Below, in pieces: positions 20,904 to 31,360 of a DNA stretch of 64,000 nt. A model generated the notes under the pieces. That model was not told the origin of the DNA. It worked only from the letters and a program-made list of their open reading frames with translations, and did not search any database. The position numbers were made by a program, and so were the translations under genes. Each line of letters starts with the position of its first letter. Within the stretch, counting starts at the first letter, position 1. This stretch comes from Comamonas sp. BIGb0124 (GTDB lineage Bacteria > Pseudomonadota > Gammaproteobacteria > Burkholderiales > Burkholderiaceae_C), in the NCBI RefSeq assembly GCF_003752175.1, contig NZ_RJVF01000016.1, positions 124,001 through 188,000 on the forward strand. The letters run 5' to 3'.

Positions 20904-21866
20904 ATGACCCAGAAGACCATCAAAGTCGCGCTCGCAGGTGCAGGCGCCTTCGGCATCAAGCACCTCGACGGCATCAAGAACATCGACGGAGTCGAAGTCG
21001 TCTCGCTGATCAGCCGCGATCTCGAGAAGACCCGCGAAGTCGCCGACAAGTACGGCATCGCCCATGTCACCACCGACCTCGCCGACAGCCTGGCCCTGCC
21101 CGAGCTCGATGCCGTCATCCTGTGCACGCCCACGCAGATGCATGCGGCGCAGTCCATCCAGTGCCTGAAGGCCGGCAAGCACGTGCAGGTCGAGATTCCC
21201 CTGGCCGACAGCCTGGCCGACGCCGAAGCCGTCGCCGCCGTTCAGAAGGAAACCGGCCTGGTGGCCATGGTGGGCCATACCCGCCGCTTCAACCCCAGCC
21301 ACCAGTACGTGCACAACAAGATCACGGCCGGCGAGTTCAACGTCCAGCAGATGGATGTGCAGACCTATTTCTTCCGTCGCACCAACACCAATGCGCTGGG
21401 CCAGGCCCGCAGTTGGACCGACCACCTGCTGTGGCACCACGCCGCGCACACGGTCGATCTGTTTGCGTATCAGGCCGGCGAGATCGTGCAGGCCAACGCC
21501 ATCCAGGGCCCCATCCATCCCACGCTGGGCATCGCGATGGACATGTCGATCCAGCTCAAGAGCAAGAGCGGCGCCATCTGCACCCTGAGCCTGAGCTTCA
21601 ACAACAACGGCCCGCTGGGCACGTTCTTCCGTTACATCGGCGACAGCGACACGTACATCGCCCGCTACGACGATCTGGTCAACGGCAAGGAAGAGAAGAT
21701 CGACGTCTCCCAGGTCGATGTCTCCATGAACGGCATCGAGCTGCAGGATCGCGAATTCTTCGCGGCCATCCGCGAAGGCCGCGAGCCCAACTCCAGCGTG
21801 CAGAGCGTGCTGCCGTGCTACCGTGTCCTGCACCAGCTGGAGCAGCAGCTCAACGCGGCGGCTTGA
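20904..21866 (+). CDS. pmdC: 4-carboxy-2-hydroxymuconate-6-semialdehyde dehydrogenase (LigC/PmdC)
   Basis: A 320-residue Gfo/Idh/MocA-type NADP dehydrogenase that oxidises the ring-cleavage product (as its hemiacetal) to 2-pyrone-4,6-dicarboxylate. The N-terminal Rossmann motif is ALAGAGAFGIKH (about 9-20), and the catalytic half carries VEIPLADS and WHHAAHTVDLFAY. The ATG at 20904 follows a CAGGAAA ribosome site; the longer open frame upstream overlaps pmdB and is not used. Length agrees with LigC (about 315). It is last in the pmd operon, followed by a clear terminator. Confidence 0.95.
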   Translation: MTQKTIKVALAGAGAFGIKHLDGIKNIDGVEVVSLISRDLEKTREVADKYGIAHVTTDLADSLALPELDAVILCTPTQMHAAQSIQCLKAGKHVQVEIPLADSLADAEAVAAVQKETGLVAMVGHTRRFNPSHQYVHNKITAGEFNVQQMDVQTYFFRRTNTNALGQARSWTDHLLWHHAAHTVDLFAYQAGEIVQANAIQGPIHPTLGIAMDMSIQLKSKSGAICTLSLSFNNNGPLGTFFRYIGDSDTYIARYDDLVNGKEEKIDVSQVDVSMNGIELQDREFFAAIREGREPNSSVQSVLPCYRVLHQLEQQLNAAA

Positions 21867-21873
21867 TGCCGGG

Positions 21874-21895
21874 GCTTCGGGCCTTGGCCTGAAGC
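21874..21895 (+). other. Stem-loop just after pmdC
   Basis: GCTTCGGGCC and GGCCTGAAGC form a 10-pair stem (one G-T pair) with a TT centre, 8 bases after the pmdC stop. Without a T-run it is more likely an mRNA 3'-end stabiliser or processing site than a terminator. A true terminator follows at 21997. Confidence 0.45.
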
Positions 21896-21996
21896 AGACG
21901 TGCAGCGGGGCATTGCCCGCCGCGGCATCCCCCTGCACAGCCGCCCCGTCCGGCGCCGCCACAGCCATCGGGCTGGAGGACCTGTTTCATGCGAGC

Positions 21997-22022
21997 AGGG
22001 CTTCCGGCCCTTTTTGTTTTTT
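21997..22022 (+). terminator. Rho-independent terminator of the pmd operon
   Basis: AGGGC-TTCCG-GCCCT makes a 5-bp stem directly followed by TTTTGTTTTTT. It lies 130 bases after pmdC and 28 bases before the aldo/keto reductase start, separating that gene from the operon or allowing partial readthrough. Confidence 0.8.
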
Positions 22023-22049
22023 CCACCCCATCCCCTGCAAGGAATCGCC

Positions 22050-23042
22050 ATGACTGCCAGCCGCGCCCTCGGGCCCTTTTCCGTCAGCCCCATCGGTCTG
22101 GGCTGCATGAACCTCAGCCATGCCTACGGCGTGCCGCCCGCGCGCGAGCAGGCCGAGCGTGTCCTGCTGGCCGCGCTCGATGCAGGCGTCACGCTGTTCG
22201 ACACGGCAGCGCTGTACGGCTTCGGCGCCAACGAGACCCTGGTGGGCGAGGTGCTGTCGCCTCATCGCAAGCGCTTCACCCTGACCAGCAAGTGCGGCAT
22301 GCAGGGCGTGGACGGCAAGCGGGTGATCGATGGCCGGCCGGCCACGCTCAAGGCCACCTGCGAGGCGGCGCTCAAGCGGCTGCGCACCGATGTCATCGAC
22401 CTCTACTACCTGCATCGCTGGGACAAGCAGGTGCCCATCGAAGAAAGCGTGGGCGCCCTGGGCGACCTGGTGCGCGAAGGCAAGATCCGCGCGGTCGGGC
22501 TCTCGGAAGTGTCGGCCCCCACCTTGCGCCGGGCCCATGCCGAACATCCGATCGCCGCAGTGCAGACCGAGTATTCGCTGTGGACCCGAAATCCCGAGGT
22601 GGCCGTGCTCGAGGCCTGCCGTGAACTGGGCACGGCATTCGTGGCTTTCAGCCCTGTCGGACGGGGTTTCCTGTGCGGTGCGGTGACCGATGCCGCGCAG
22701 CTCGATGCCAAGGACATCCGCGTCGCCATGCCGCGTTTCCAGCCCGACAACCTGGCCAGGAATCTGGCGTGGCTGCCGGCCTACCGCGCACTGGCCGAGG
22801 AAGCCGGCTGCAGCCCCGCCCAACTGGCCCTGGCCTGGCTGCTGCACAAGGCGCCGCACATCATCCCCATCCCCGGGACGACCCGCGTCGACCATCTGCA
22901 GGACGACCTGGGCGCGGCACAGGTGCAACTGTCGCCTGCAGTGCTGGAGCGGGTCGAGGCCCTGGTCAACACCGGCACCGTGGCCGGCCACCGTTATGCG
23001 GCGCAGGCCCGTACCGAGGTCGATACCGAAGAAGTCGCCTGA
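22050..23042 (+). CDS. Aldo/keto reductase
   Basis: A 330-residue NADPH-dependent TIM-barrel oxidoreductase of the aldo/keto reductase superfamily. The catalytic Tyr lies in FDTAALYGFGANE (about 51-63), a conserved Lys in LTSKCGMQG, and His in YLHRWD. The C-terminal IPIPGTTRVDHLQDD stretch binds the cofactor. Placed after the pmd terminator, it may reduce an aldehyde from aromatic metabolism or be unrelated. The start at 22050 follows AAGGAA. Its last 49 bases overlap the 3' end of the convergent LysR gene. Confidence 0.88.
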   Translation: MTASRALGPFSVSPIGLGCMNLSHAYGVPPAREQAERVLLAALDAGVTLFDTAALYGFGANETLVGEVLSPHRKRFTLTSKCGMQGVDGKRVIDGRPATLKATCEAALKRLRTDVIDLYYLHRWDKQVPIEESVGALGDLVREGKIRAVGLSEVSAPTLRRAHAEHPIAAVQTEYSLWTRNPEVAVLEACRELGTAFVAFSPVGRGFLCGAVTDAAQLDAKDIRVAMPRFQPDNLARNLAWLPAYRALAEEAGCSPAQLALAWLLHKAPHIIPIPGTTRVDHLQDDLGAAQVQLSPAVLERVEALVNTGTVAGHRYAAQARTEVDTEEVA

Positions 23043-23935
23043 ACCTCGCGCGCCACGGCTTCGAGTTCGCCGCGCAGCCAGCGATGGGCAGGATCGTGGC
23101 GCACCCGTTCGTGCCACACCATGTACATCGCCAGCCGGGGCGTGGCCAGCGGCAGCGGTGCCGTGGCCAGGCCGGCCAGCGACTGCCGCGCCAGCAGCGA
23201 GGGCGCCGTCGCCAGCCAGGTGCTGCCGCGCAGCATGGCGCCCAGTGCCGCCAGGCCGGGCACGGTGGCCACGACGTGGCGCTGCACGCCTTCGGCCAGC
23301 AGCCACTGGTCGATGTCCAGCATCGAGCCCATCTCGTAGCTGACCGACAGGTGTTCGCCCGCAAGATAGTCCTCCCGGCGGGTGGGCGCGGCGCGTTCGC
23401 CGGCATCGTAGAACACCACGTAGCGGTCGTCGAACAGGCGTTTCTGCACGATGTCCGCGGCATTCGGCGGCCGGGGCGTGATGAGCAACTGGCAGTTGCC
23501 TTCGCGCAGCAGAGCCGGCTCGGGGGCGCCCGAGGGCACGATGCGCAGGACCACGCCCGGCGCCTGGGCCCTCAGCCGGCGCAGCAGCGCGGGCAGCAGC
23601 AGGTCGCGCTGCAGGTCGTTGGCCGCCAGCGTCAGGCACAGATCCAGGCGCTCGGGGGCGAAGGCCACGGCCGTCGAGAAGCCCTGAAGCCCCGCCAGCA
23701 GCTCGCGTGCGCGGCCGGCCAGCAGCGCGGCCTGGCTGGTGGCCGTGATGCCGCGCCCCGCGCGCACGAACAGCGCGTCGCCCGTGATGGCCCGCAGCTT
23801 GTCCAGCCCATGGCTGACCGCCGACTGCGTCACCCCCAGGCGCTGCGCCGCACGCGTCACCGATTGCTCGTCGTACACGGCCAGCAGCAGCGTCAGCAGA
23901 TGACCGTCGAGGTCCAAATGATCGTATGTGCTCAT
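22994..23935 (-). CDS. LysR-type regulator divergent from the second LigAB pair
   Basis: A 313-residue LysR regulator with the helix-turn-helix in LLLAVYDEQSVTRAAQRLGV and TQSAVSHGLDKLRA (about residues 12-45), a NodD/NahR-like variant of the motif. The ligand domain follows. ATG at 23935 (MSTYDHLDLDGH) is preferred; the frame opens 105 bases further upstream, over the shared promoter region. It is transcribed away from the LigA-like gene at 24018, 82 bases apart, so it probably controls that dioxygenase. Its C-terminus overlaps the convergent aldo/keto reductase gene by 49 bases. Confidence 0.87.
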   Translation of the reverse strand: MSTYDHLDLDGHLLTLLLAVYDEQSVTRAAQRLGVTQSAVSHGLDKLRAITGDALFVRAGRGITATSQAALLAGRARELLAGLQGFSTAVAFAPERLDLCLTLAANDLQRDLLLPALLRRLRAQAPGVVLRIVPSGAPEPALLREGNCQLLITPRPPNAADIVQKRLFDDRYVVFYDAGERAAPTRREDYLAGEHLSVSYEMGSMLDIDQWLLAEGVQRHVVATVPGLAALGAMLRGSTWLATAPSLLARQSLAGLATAPLPLATPRLAMYMVWHERVRHDPAHRWLRGELEAVAREVQATSSVSTSVRACAA

Positions 23936-24017
23936 GGGCATCATGAAAAAAAGCCGGTTGATCGCCGGGCCTGGCGCCGCAACACTGGACGGCATCGACG
24001 AACCAGGAGACTTTGCC

Positions 24018-24374
24018 ATGTGCAGCCCCATACCCGGCACCGTTTTGTTTGACGGACATCAAGCCATCAAGGGATATGCCCTCAACAAGATGTGCTATTC
24101 CTTCAACGACGCGGCCAACCGCAACGCATTCCTGCGCGACGAGGAGGCCTACTGTGCGCGTTTCGGGCTGAACGCCAGCCAGCGCAGCGCCATCCGCAGC
24201 CGGCAGGTGCGCGATCTCATCGAGGCCGGCGGCAATGTGTATTACCTGGCCAAGTTCGCCGGCATCCTTGGCCTGGATGTGCAGGATCTCGGCGCCCAGC
24301 AGACGGGCATGAGCAAGGACGCCTTCAAGGCCAGGCTTCTGGCTGCGGCCCACGACGAAACGGGAGTGCTCTGA
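24018..24374 (+). CDS. LigA-like alpha subunit of a second extradiol dioxygenase
   Basis: A 118-residue homologue of the protocatechuate 4,5-dioxygenase alpha subunit. Shared traits are PGTVLFDGHQAIKGYALNKM (about 6-25) and LIEAGGNVYYLAKFAGI (about 74-90). It lacks the hydrophilic C-terminal tail of the PmdA copy in this window. AGGAGA lies 7 bases before the ATG. It is paired with a LigB-like gene 2 bases downstream and divergent from a LysR gene. The pair is complete and looks functional. Its substrate may be protocatechuate, gallate or a methoxylated relative, and cannot be chosen from sequence. Confidence 0.88.
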   Translation: MCSPIPGTVLFDGHQAIKGYALNKMCYSFNDAANRNAFLRDEEAYCARFGLNASQRSAIRSRQVRDLIEAGGNVYYLAKFAGILGLDVQDLGAQQTGMSKDAFKARLLAAAHDETGVL

Positions 24375-24376
24375 CC

Positions 24377-25270
24377 ATGGCCCATATCGTCGGCGCCATC
24401 GCCACCTCGCACGTGCCCGCCATCGGCCGGGCCATCGCCAAGGGCCTGCAGCAGGATGCCTACTGGAAACCTTTCTTCGACGGCTTCGTGCCGGTCCGGC
24501 AGTGGCTCGAGACAGCCCGGCCCGATGTGGTCGTCTGCCTGTACAACGACCATGGCCTGAACTTCTTCCTCGACAAGCTGCCGACCTTTGCCGTCGGTGC
24601 GGCACCGCGTTACACGAATCGGGACGAGGGCTGGGGCATCCCGCAGGTTCCGCCTTTCGCGGGCGATCCGGCCTTGTCCTGGCATCTCATCGAGCACCTG
24701 GTGGCGGCCGAATTCGACATCACCTCGTGCCAGGAAATGGATGTCGACCATGCCTTCACGCTGCCCATGGAGCTGCTGTGGCCGCACCGCGAATGGCCGG
24801 TGAAGGTGGTGCCGGTGAGCATCAACACCGTGCAGTTCCCCTTGCCCTCGGCCCGGCGCTGCTACAACCTGGGCGCGGCGATCGGCGAGGCCATCCGCGC
24901 CTGGCCGACCGACCAGCGCGTGCTGATCCTGGGCACGGGCGGGCTGTCGCACCAGCTCGACGGCGAGCGGGCCGGCTTCATCAACCGGCGTTTCGACCAG
25001 GCCTTCATGGACAGCCTGACCGCCGATCCGCGCTGGGCCACGCGCTTGAGCATCCACGAACTGGTCGAACGCACCGGCACCCAAGGCGTCGAATGCCTGA
25101 TGTGGCTGGCCGCACGGGGCGCGCTGGGCGAGCATGCGCGCTGCCTGCATCGCAATTACCACATCCCGATCTCGAACACGGCCTCGGGCCTGATGCTGCT
25201 GGAGCCGGCCGATGCGGCCCCCGGCGAGGCCCATGCCTGCGAGGCACGAGCAGCGCAGGCCGTGGCCTGA
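24377..25270 (+). CDS. LigB-like catalytic subunit of a second class III extradiol dioxygenase
   Basis: A 297-residue catalytic subunit with the LigB active site intact: His12 in TSHVPAIG, His59 in YNDHGLNFF, Glu239 in QGVECLMW, and His192 in GGLSHQLDG. Compared with PmdB it is clearly diverged, with a longer alanine-rich C-terminus, so it is not a recent duplicate. It cleaves a catechol-type acid at the 4,5 position. A gallate or 3-O-methylgallate substrate would also yield intermediates that PmdD and PmdE can use, which is attractive but unproven. It follows the LigA-like gene by 2 bases. Confidence 0.9.
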   Translation: MAHIVGAIATSHVPAIGRAIAKGLQQDAYWKPFFDGFVPVRQWLETARPDVVVCLYNDHGLNFFLDKLPTFAVGAAPRYTNRDEGWGIPQVPPFAGDPALSWHLIEHLVAAEFDITSCQEMDVDHAFTLPMELLWPHREWPVKVVPVSINTVQFPLPSARRCYNLGAAIGEAIRAWPTDQRVLILGTGGLSHQLDGERAGFINRRFDQAFMDSLTADPRWATRLSIHELVERTGTQGVECLMWLAARGALGEHARCLHRNYHIPISNTASGLMLLEPADAAPGEAHACEARAAQAVA

Positions 25271-25288
25271 CGCAACGGCCGGCCTGGC

Positions 25289-27453
<2,165 letters not shown>

Positions 27454-27468
27454 GCCTTGCCCCAAGGC
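27454..27468. terminator. Hairpin at the end of pobA
   Basis: GCCTTG-CCC-CAAGGC is a perfect 6-bp stem beginning immediately after the pobA stop codon, between convergent pobA and the AraC gene. No T-run follows, so function as a terminator is uncertain. The rest of the gap to 27572 is GC-rich with nothing else that I can name. Confidence 0.4.
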
Positions 27469-27572
27469 GGCCGCTGGCCCGGCGTCTGTCCGGGGGCCCC
27501 AGGCCAAGCCGGGGAGCGGTAACGGGCAACGGGCGACGGCAAGGCGGTGCCCGCCGCAGTCCAGCGCCAGGC

Positions 27573-28505
27573 TCAGCCGCTGCCCAGCCGCGCCAGCGCC
27601 TGCATGCGGTAGGCCTGCGGACTGAGTCCGGTGTGTTTGCGAAAGAAGCGGCCGAAGTACGCCTCGTCCTCGAAACCCAGGCTCGCAGCGATCTGTTTGA
27701 TGCTGCTGACGGTGTAGATCAGGTCGCGCTGGGCCTCGTGCAGCACCCGGTCGTTGATCACGTCGATGCTGGACATGCCCAGGCTTTCCCGCGTGAGGCG
27801 GGTGAGCTGGCCCGCCGTGATGCCCAGCCGCGCCGCGTAGTCCGCCACGCCCAGACGCTCGCGGAAATGCTCGTCCACCAGCCGTCGAAACACCTCGAGC
27901 TGCTGGCCTTTGCGTGACGACGCCGGCCAGACCGATGGCTCGAGGGTGTCGTTGAGGCGTGCCACCTGCACCATCAGGGCCGTCAGCAGCGACAGGCCCG
28001 CCGCCACCTGGCCGGCCGCCGGCATGCGCCATTCCCGCTCGATGGCTCGGAACAGCGGCATGAGTCCTTCCGTATGGCGTCCGCCCTCGGGCAGGTTCAT
28101 CACCATGGGCGTGCGCAAGGTCTGCATCAGCTCGGGCATCACCACGCCCGCCATCGATTCGAGCGGCCTCTGCGCGGCGGTCACCACCACGCCGTTGACG
28201 CGCGGATTGAATTCGAAACCGTGCACATGGCCCGCCGGAACCAGCACCAGCGCGGGCGCCCGCATGGTCCAGCGGCTGTCGTTGAGCAGCGTGTGTCCTT
28301 CGCCCTCGCTCATGAACAGAACCTGCAGGAAAGCGCCGTGCAGGTGCGGCTGGATCTCCCATTCGTACAGGCTCGAGCGTTCGGGGATCCACTCGAAGTT
28401 GAACATGTTGCTCCAGCCCGCCGGTGCGTTGTCGCCATAGAGGGCGTAATGCGGAATGGTGTGGGCGCGGGGCAGGAGCGCCTTGCCGTCTGTCGAAATG
28501 TGCAT
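27573..28505 (-). CDS. AraC-family regulator (PobC/HpaA-like)
   Basis: A 310-residue regulator with an N-terminal cupin-like effector domain (HLHGAFLQVLFMSEGEGHTLL, about 53-73) and a C-terminal pair of helix-turn-helix units. The second has the usual IKQIAASLGFEDEAYFGRFF and KHTGLSPQAYR. This layout matches AraC activators of 4-hydroxybenzoate and 4-hydroxyphenylacetate genes (PobC, HpaA). It lies between convergent pobA and the divergent dehydrogenase operon, so either may be its target; the repeats in the 28506-28665 gap favour the latter. The start at 28505 is the methionine that begins the family N-terminus. Confidence 0.88.
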   Translation of the reverse strand: MHISTDGKALLPRAHTIPHYALYGDNAPAGWSNMFNFEWIPERSSLYEWEIQPHLHGAFLQVLFMSEGEGHTLLNDSRWTMRAPALVLVPAGHVHGFEFNPRVNGVVVTAAQRPLESMAGVVMPELMQTLRTPMVMNLPEGGRHTEGLMPLFRAIEREWRMPAAGQVAAGLSLLTALMVQVARLNDTLEPSVWPASSRKGQQLEVFRRLVDEHFRERLGVADYAARLGITAGQLTRLTRESLGMSSIDVINDRVLHEAQRDLIYTVSSIKQIAASLGFEDEAYFGRFFRKHTGLSPQAYRMQALARLGSG

Positions 28506-28582
28506 GCACGAAATGTCCGGCCTGTCGCAGATTCCGTCATATGGTGCTAACCCTTGTTTTAAAGGATATGCACGAATCGTCC
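28506..28582. promoter_or_regulatory. Direct repeats GCACGAA..GTCC in the AraC/SDR divergent region
   Basis: GCACGAAATGTCC (28506-28518) and GCACGAATCGTCC (28570-28582) match at 11 of 13 bases in the same orientation, 64 bases apart. AraC-family proteins commonly bind direct repeats, often at two sites. The first copy abuts the AraC start codon and the second is about 85 bases before the SDR start. Confidence 0.5.
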
Positions 28583-28665
28583 AGTCAATGGCCGGTTTTG
28601 TGGCGTGTCGTCCCGGCCTTGCGCTTCCACAATTTGCCGCTGAACAGTCCACATAGGAGACCGCA

Positions 28666-29532
28666 GTGGCGGATAAGCAGGCAACAGCAGGCCATGGCAC
28701 ATGGCTGGAATTGGAAGACAAGGTCTGTGTCGTGACCGGCGCGGCCAGCGGCATCGGGCTGGCGCTGGCGCATGCCCTGGCCGGCGTCGGGGCCCGCGTG
28801 GCCTTGTGGGACCGCGACGCCGAACGGCTGGCCGAGGCCGCGCAGGCGCTGAAGGCCCAGGGCGCCCAGGTGCTGGCCCAGCCCTGCGACACCGCCGACG
28901 AGGCCAGCGTGCTGCGCGCCGCCCAGGCCGTGCGCGAGACGCTGGGGGCCGCTCATGTGCTCGTCAACAACGCCGGGCTGCTGCGCTCCGGCAGCCTGTC
29001 CGCCATCAGCCTGGCGGACTGGAACCATGTGCTGGCGGTCAATCTCACCGGTTACCTGCTGTGTGCACGCAGCCTGGCCCCGCAGATGATCGAACGCGGT
29101 GCGGGCAGCGTGGTGCATGTGGCCTCCATCTCGGCCAGCTATCCGCAGAGCCACAGCGGCGCCTACAGCGCCAGCAAGGCCGGTGTGCTGCTGCTGTCGC
29201 GCCAGTTGGCCGTCGAATGGGCAGGGCAGGGCATCCGCAGCAACGCGGTGTGCCCCGGCATGATCCGCACGGCCCTGTCGCAGTCCTTCTACCGGCAGCC
29301 CGGCGTCGAGGCCGCACGCGCGGCGGCCACCGCCAGCCGCCGCATCGGCGAGCCGGTCGACATCGCGAACGCCGCGCTGTTCCTGGCCAGCCCGCGCTCG
29401 GCCTACGTCAACGGCGCCGAACTCGCGGTCGACGGCGGCATGCCCAACATGCTGATGGATCTCGTGCCGCGTCCCGGCTTCAACAGCGGCACGTCGGGGT
29501 CGGCATCGCCGGCATCGGCGGGCCAGGAGTAA
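28666..29532 (+). CDS. Short-chain dehydrogenase/reductase (first gene of the alicyclic/ABC operon)
   Basis: A 288-residue classical SDR. Seen are the cofactor motif TGAASGIG (24-31), NNAG (101-104) and the catalytic Tyr167 and Lys171 in YSASK. It oxidises an alcohol to a ketone, or the reverse, with NAD(P). The start is GTG at 28666, chosen because AGGAG lies 6-7 bases upstream and no ATG fits. An alanine/serine-rich C-terminal tail of about 20 residues is unusual. It is 4 bases ahead of a ketosteroid-dehydrogenase-like flavoprotein gene, suggesting that the two act in sequence: alcohol to ketone, then ring desaturation. Confidence 0.88.
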   Translation: MADKQATAGHGTWLELEDKVCVVTGAASGIGLALAHALAGVGARVALWDRDAERLAEAAQALKAQGAQVLAQPCDTADEASVLRAAQAVRETLGAAHVLVNNAGLLRSGSLSAISLADWNHVLAVNLTGYLLCARSLAPQMIERGAGSVVHVASISASYPQSHSGAYSASKAGVLLLSRQLAVEWAGQGIRSNAVCPGMIRTALSQSFYRQPGVEAARAAATASRRIGEPVDIANAALFLASPRSAYVNGAELAVDGGMPNMLMDLVPRPGFNSGTSGSASPASAGQE

Positions 29533-29536
29533 AGCC

Positions 29537-31360
29537 ATGTCCAAGCCTTCCTTGCCCGGCGCTGCCCGCGTCTGTGATCTCGTCGTCGTCGGCTCGGGTG
29601 CCGGCGGTCTTTCGACGGCCGTGACGGCCGCCCTGCAGGGCCTGGATGTCGTGGTGCTCGAAAAAGCCGATGTCTTCGGCGGCACCACCGCGTACTCGGG
29701 CGGTGTGCTGTGGATACCCGGCAACGCGGTGTCGCGGCGCGCCGGTGCGGCCGACAGCCGCGAGGCCGCTCGCCGCTACCTGCAGCACGAAACCGGCGAA
29801 TGCTTCGACGCGCAGGCGATCGACGCCTTCCTGGACCACGGCCCCGAGATGGTGGATTTCTTCGCCCGCGAGACTGCCGTGCAATTCGTCCCCACGCTGT
29901 ATCCGGACTACCACCCCACGGCGCCGGGCGGCGTCGATGTCGGCCGTTCCATCCTGGCCGCCCCCTACGACATCCGCCAGTTGGGGCCGGACATGCGTCG
30001 CCTGCGTCCGCCTCTCAAGACCATCACCTTCATCGGCATGATGTTCAACTCGTCGAATGCCGACCTGAAGCATTTCTTCAAGGCCACCCGATCATGGACC
30101 TCCTTCCGGTACGTGGCCGGGCGACTGGCGCATCACCTCAAGGAACTGCTGCTCTATCGGCGTGGCATCCAGGTCACCAGCGGCAACGCGCTGGCCGCCC
30201 GCCTGGCCCAGTCGGCGCTCGATCTGGGCATCCCCATCCACACCGGAACCGCCGTCAAGGAACTGGTCACCAGCCACGGCCGGGTGAGCGGCGTGCGCGC
30301 CCAGGGCGCCGAGGGTCTCGTCGCCTTCGAAGCGCGGCACGGCGTGGTGCTGGCCTGCGGCGGTTTTCCGCACGATGCGGCGCGGGTGTGCGCCGCCTTT
30401 GCACACGTGCGCCGAGGCGGCACCCATCATTCGCCCGCGCCGGTCGAGAACACCGGTGACGGCGGACGCCTGGCCGAAACCGTGGGCGGCAGCGTGCCCC
30501 TGCGCTTTCCCAGCCCGGCCGCGTGGATGCCGGTCTCGCTGGTGCCGCGCAAGAACGGGCCGCCGGGCGTGTTCCCGCATCTGCTGGACCGCTACAAACC
30601 CGGCATCATCGGCGTCACGCGGCAGGGCCGGCGCTTCACCAACGAATCCGAGTCCTATCACGACGTCGGTGCGGCCATGATCCGGGCTTGCGAAGGCGAG
30701 ACCGAGACGGCGATGTGGCTGATCTGCGATCAGGCCACGCTCGACCAATACGGACTGGGTTACGCCAAGCCCGCGCCCTTGCCCAAGGGCCCGCTGCTGC
30801 GCAACGGCTACCTGAGCAAAGGGCGCACGATCGAGGAACTGGCGCACCGTGCCGGCATCGACCCGGTGGCGCTGGCGGCCACCGTGCGCGAGTACAACAT
30901 CGGGGCCGTGGACGGCATCGATCGCCAGTTCGGCCGCGGCACCACCAGCTTCAATCGTTACCTCGCCGATCCCGAGCACCGGCCCAATCCGTGCGTCGCG
31001 CCCATCGGCCAAGGCCCGTACTACGCACTCAAGCTGGTGATGGGCGATCTGGGCACCTTCGATGGCCTGCTCACCAGCGTGCAGGGCGAGGTGCTGGACG
31101 GCGCCGGCAGCCCCATCCCGGGTCTCTATGCCGTGGGCAACGACCGCGCCAGCATCATGGGTGGAAACTACCCCGGTGCCGGCATCACGCTCGGCCCCAT
31201 CCTGACCTTCGGTTACCTCACGGCCCGCCATATCGCCGAGCGTGCGCGCCAGGCCCAGGCCCAGGCCCAGGCCCAGGGCGCCGGCGACGCGCCGGTCTCG
31301 CCTGCCGCACCCGCATCCGCATCCGCATCCGCACGCAGTCGCCAGGAAACCGCCGCATGA
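29537..31360 (+). CDS. FAD-dependent dehydrogenase of the 3-ketosteroid-Delta1-dehydrogenase/fumarate reductase family
   Basis: A 607-residue flavoprotein. The N-terminal FAD motif is VVGSGAGGLSTA (about 17-28). The C-terminal region has GPYYALKLVMGDLGT, with the Tyr that is catalytic in ketosteroid dehydrogenases, and the GNYPGAGITLGPILTFG stretch that ends such enzymes. It should remove hydrogens next to a ring ketone, giving an enone and moving toward an aromatic ring. Whether the substrate is a steroid or a simple cyclohexanone acid is not visible. The last 40 residues are a low-complexity Gln-Ala and Ala-Ser tail built from hexamer DNA repeats. It overlaps the NIPSNAP gene as ATGA. Confidence 0.85.
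   Translation: MSKPSLPGAARVCDLVVVGSGAGGLSTAVTAALQGLDVVVLEKADVFGGTTAYSGGVLWIPGNAVSRRAGAADSREAARRYLQHETGECFDAQAIDAFLDHGPEMVDFFARETAVQFVPTLYPDYHPTAPGGVDVGRSILAAPYDIRQLGPDMRRLRPPLKTITFIGMMFNSSNADLKHFFKATRSWTSFRYVAGRLAHHLKELLLYRRGIQVTSGNALAARLAQSALDLGIPIHTGTAVKELVTSHGRVSGVRAQGAEGLVAFEARHGVVLACGGFPHDAARVCAAFAHVRRGGTHHSPAPVENTGDGGRLAETVGGSVPLRFPSPAAWMPVSLVPRKNGPPGVFPHLLDRYKPGIIGVTRQGRRFTNESESYHDVGAAMIRACEGETETAMWLICDQATLDQYGLGYAKPAPLPKGPLLRNGYLSKGRTIEELAHRAGIDPVALAATVREYNIGAVDGIDRQFGRGTTSFNRYLADPEHRPNPCVAPIGQGPYYALKLVMGDLGTFDGLLTSVQGEVLDGAGSPIPGLYAVGNDRASIMGGNYPGAGITLGPILTFGYLTARHIAERARQAQAQAQAQGAGDAPVSPAAPASASASARSRQETAA
31250..31333. repeat. Two hexanucleotide microsatellites in the 3' end of the flavoprotein gene
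   Basis: CAGGCC is repeated four times and followed by a partial copy (31250-31277, coding Gln-Ala), and CCGCAT three times plus a variant copy (31311-31333, coding Ala-Ser). Both units are six bases, so slippage changes the tail length without shifting the frame or the ATGA overlap with the next gene. Confidence 0.8.

Noticed and set aside
22050-23042. Aldo/keto reductase as the missing pmd isomerase step
   Set aside because: It lies after the operon terminator and has normal reductase catalytic residues; nothing suggests tautomerase activity.
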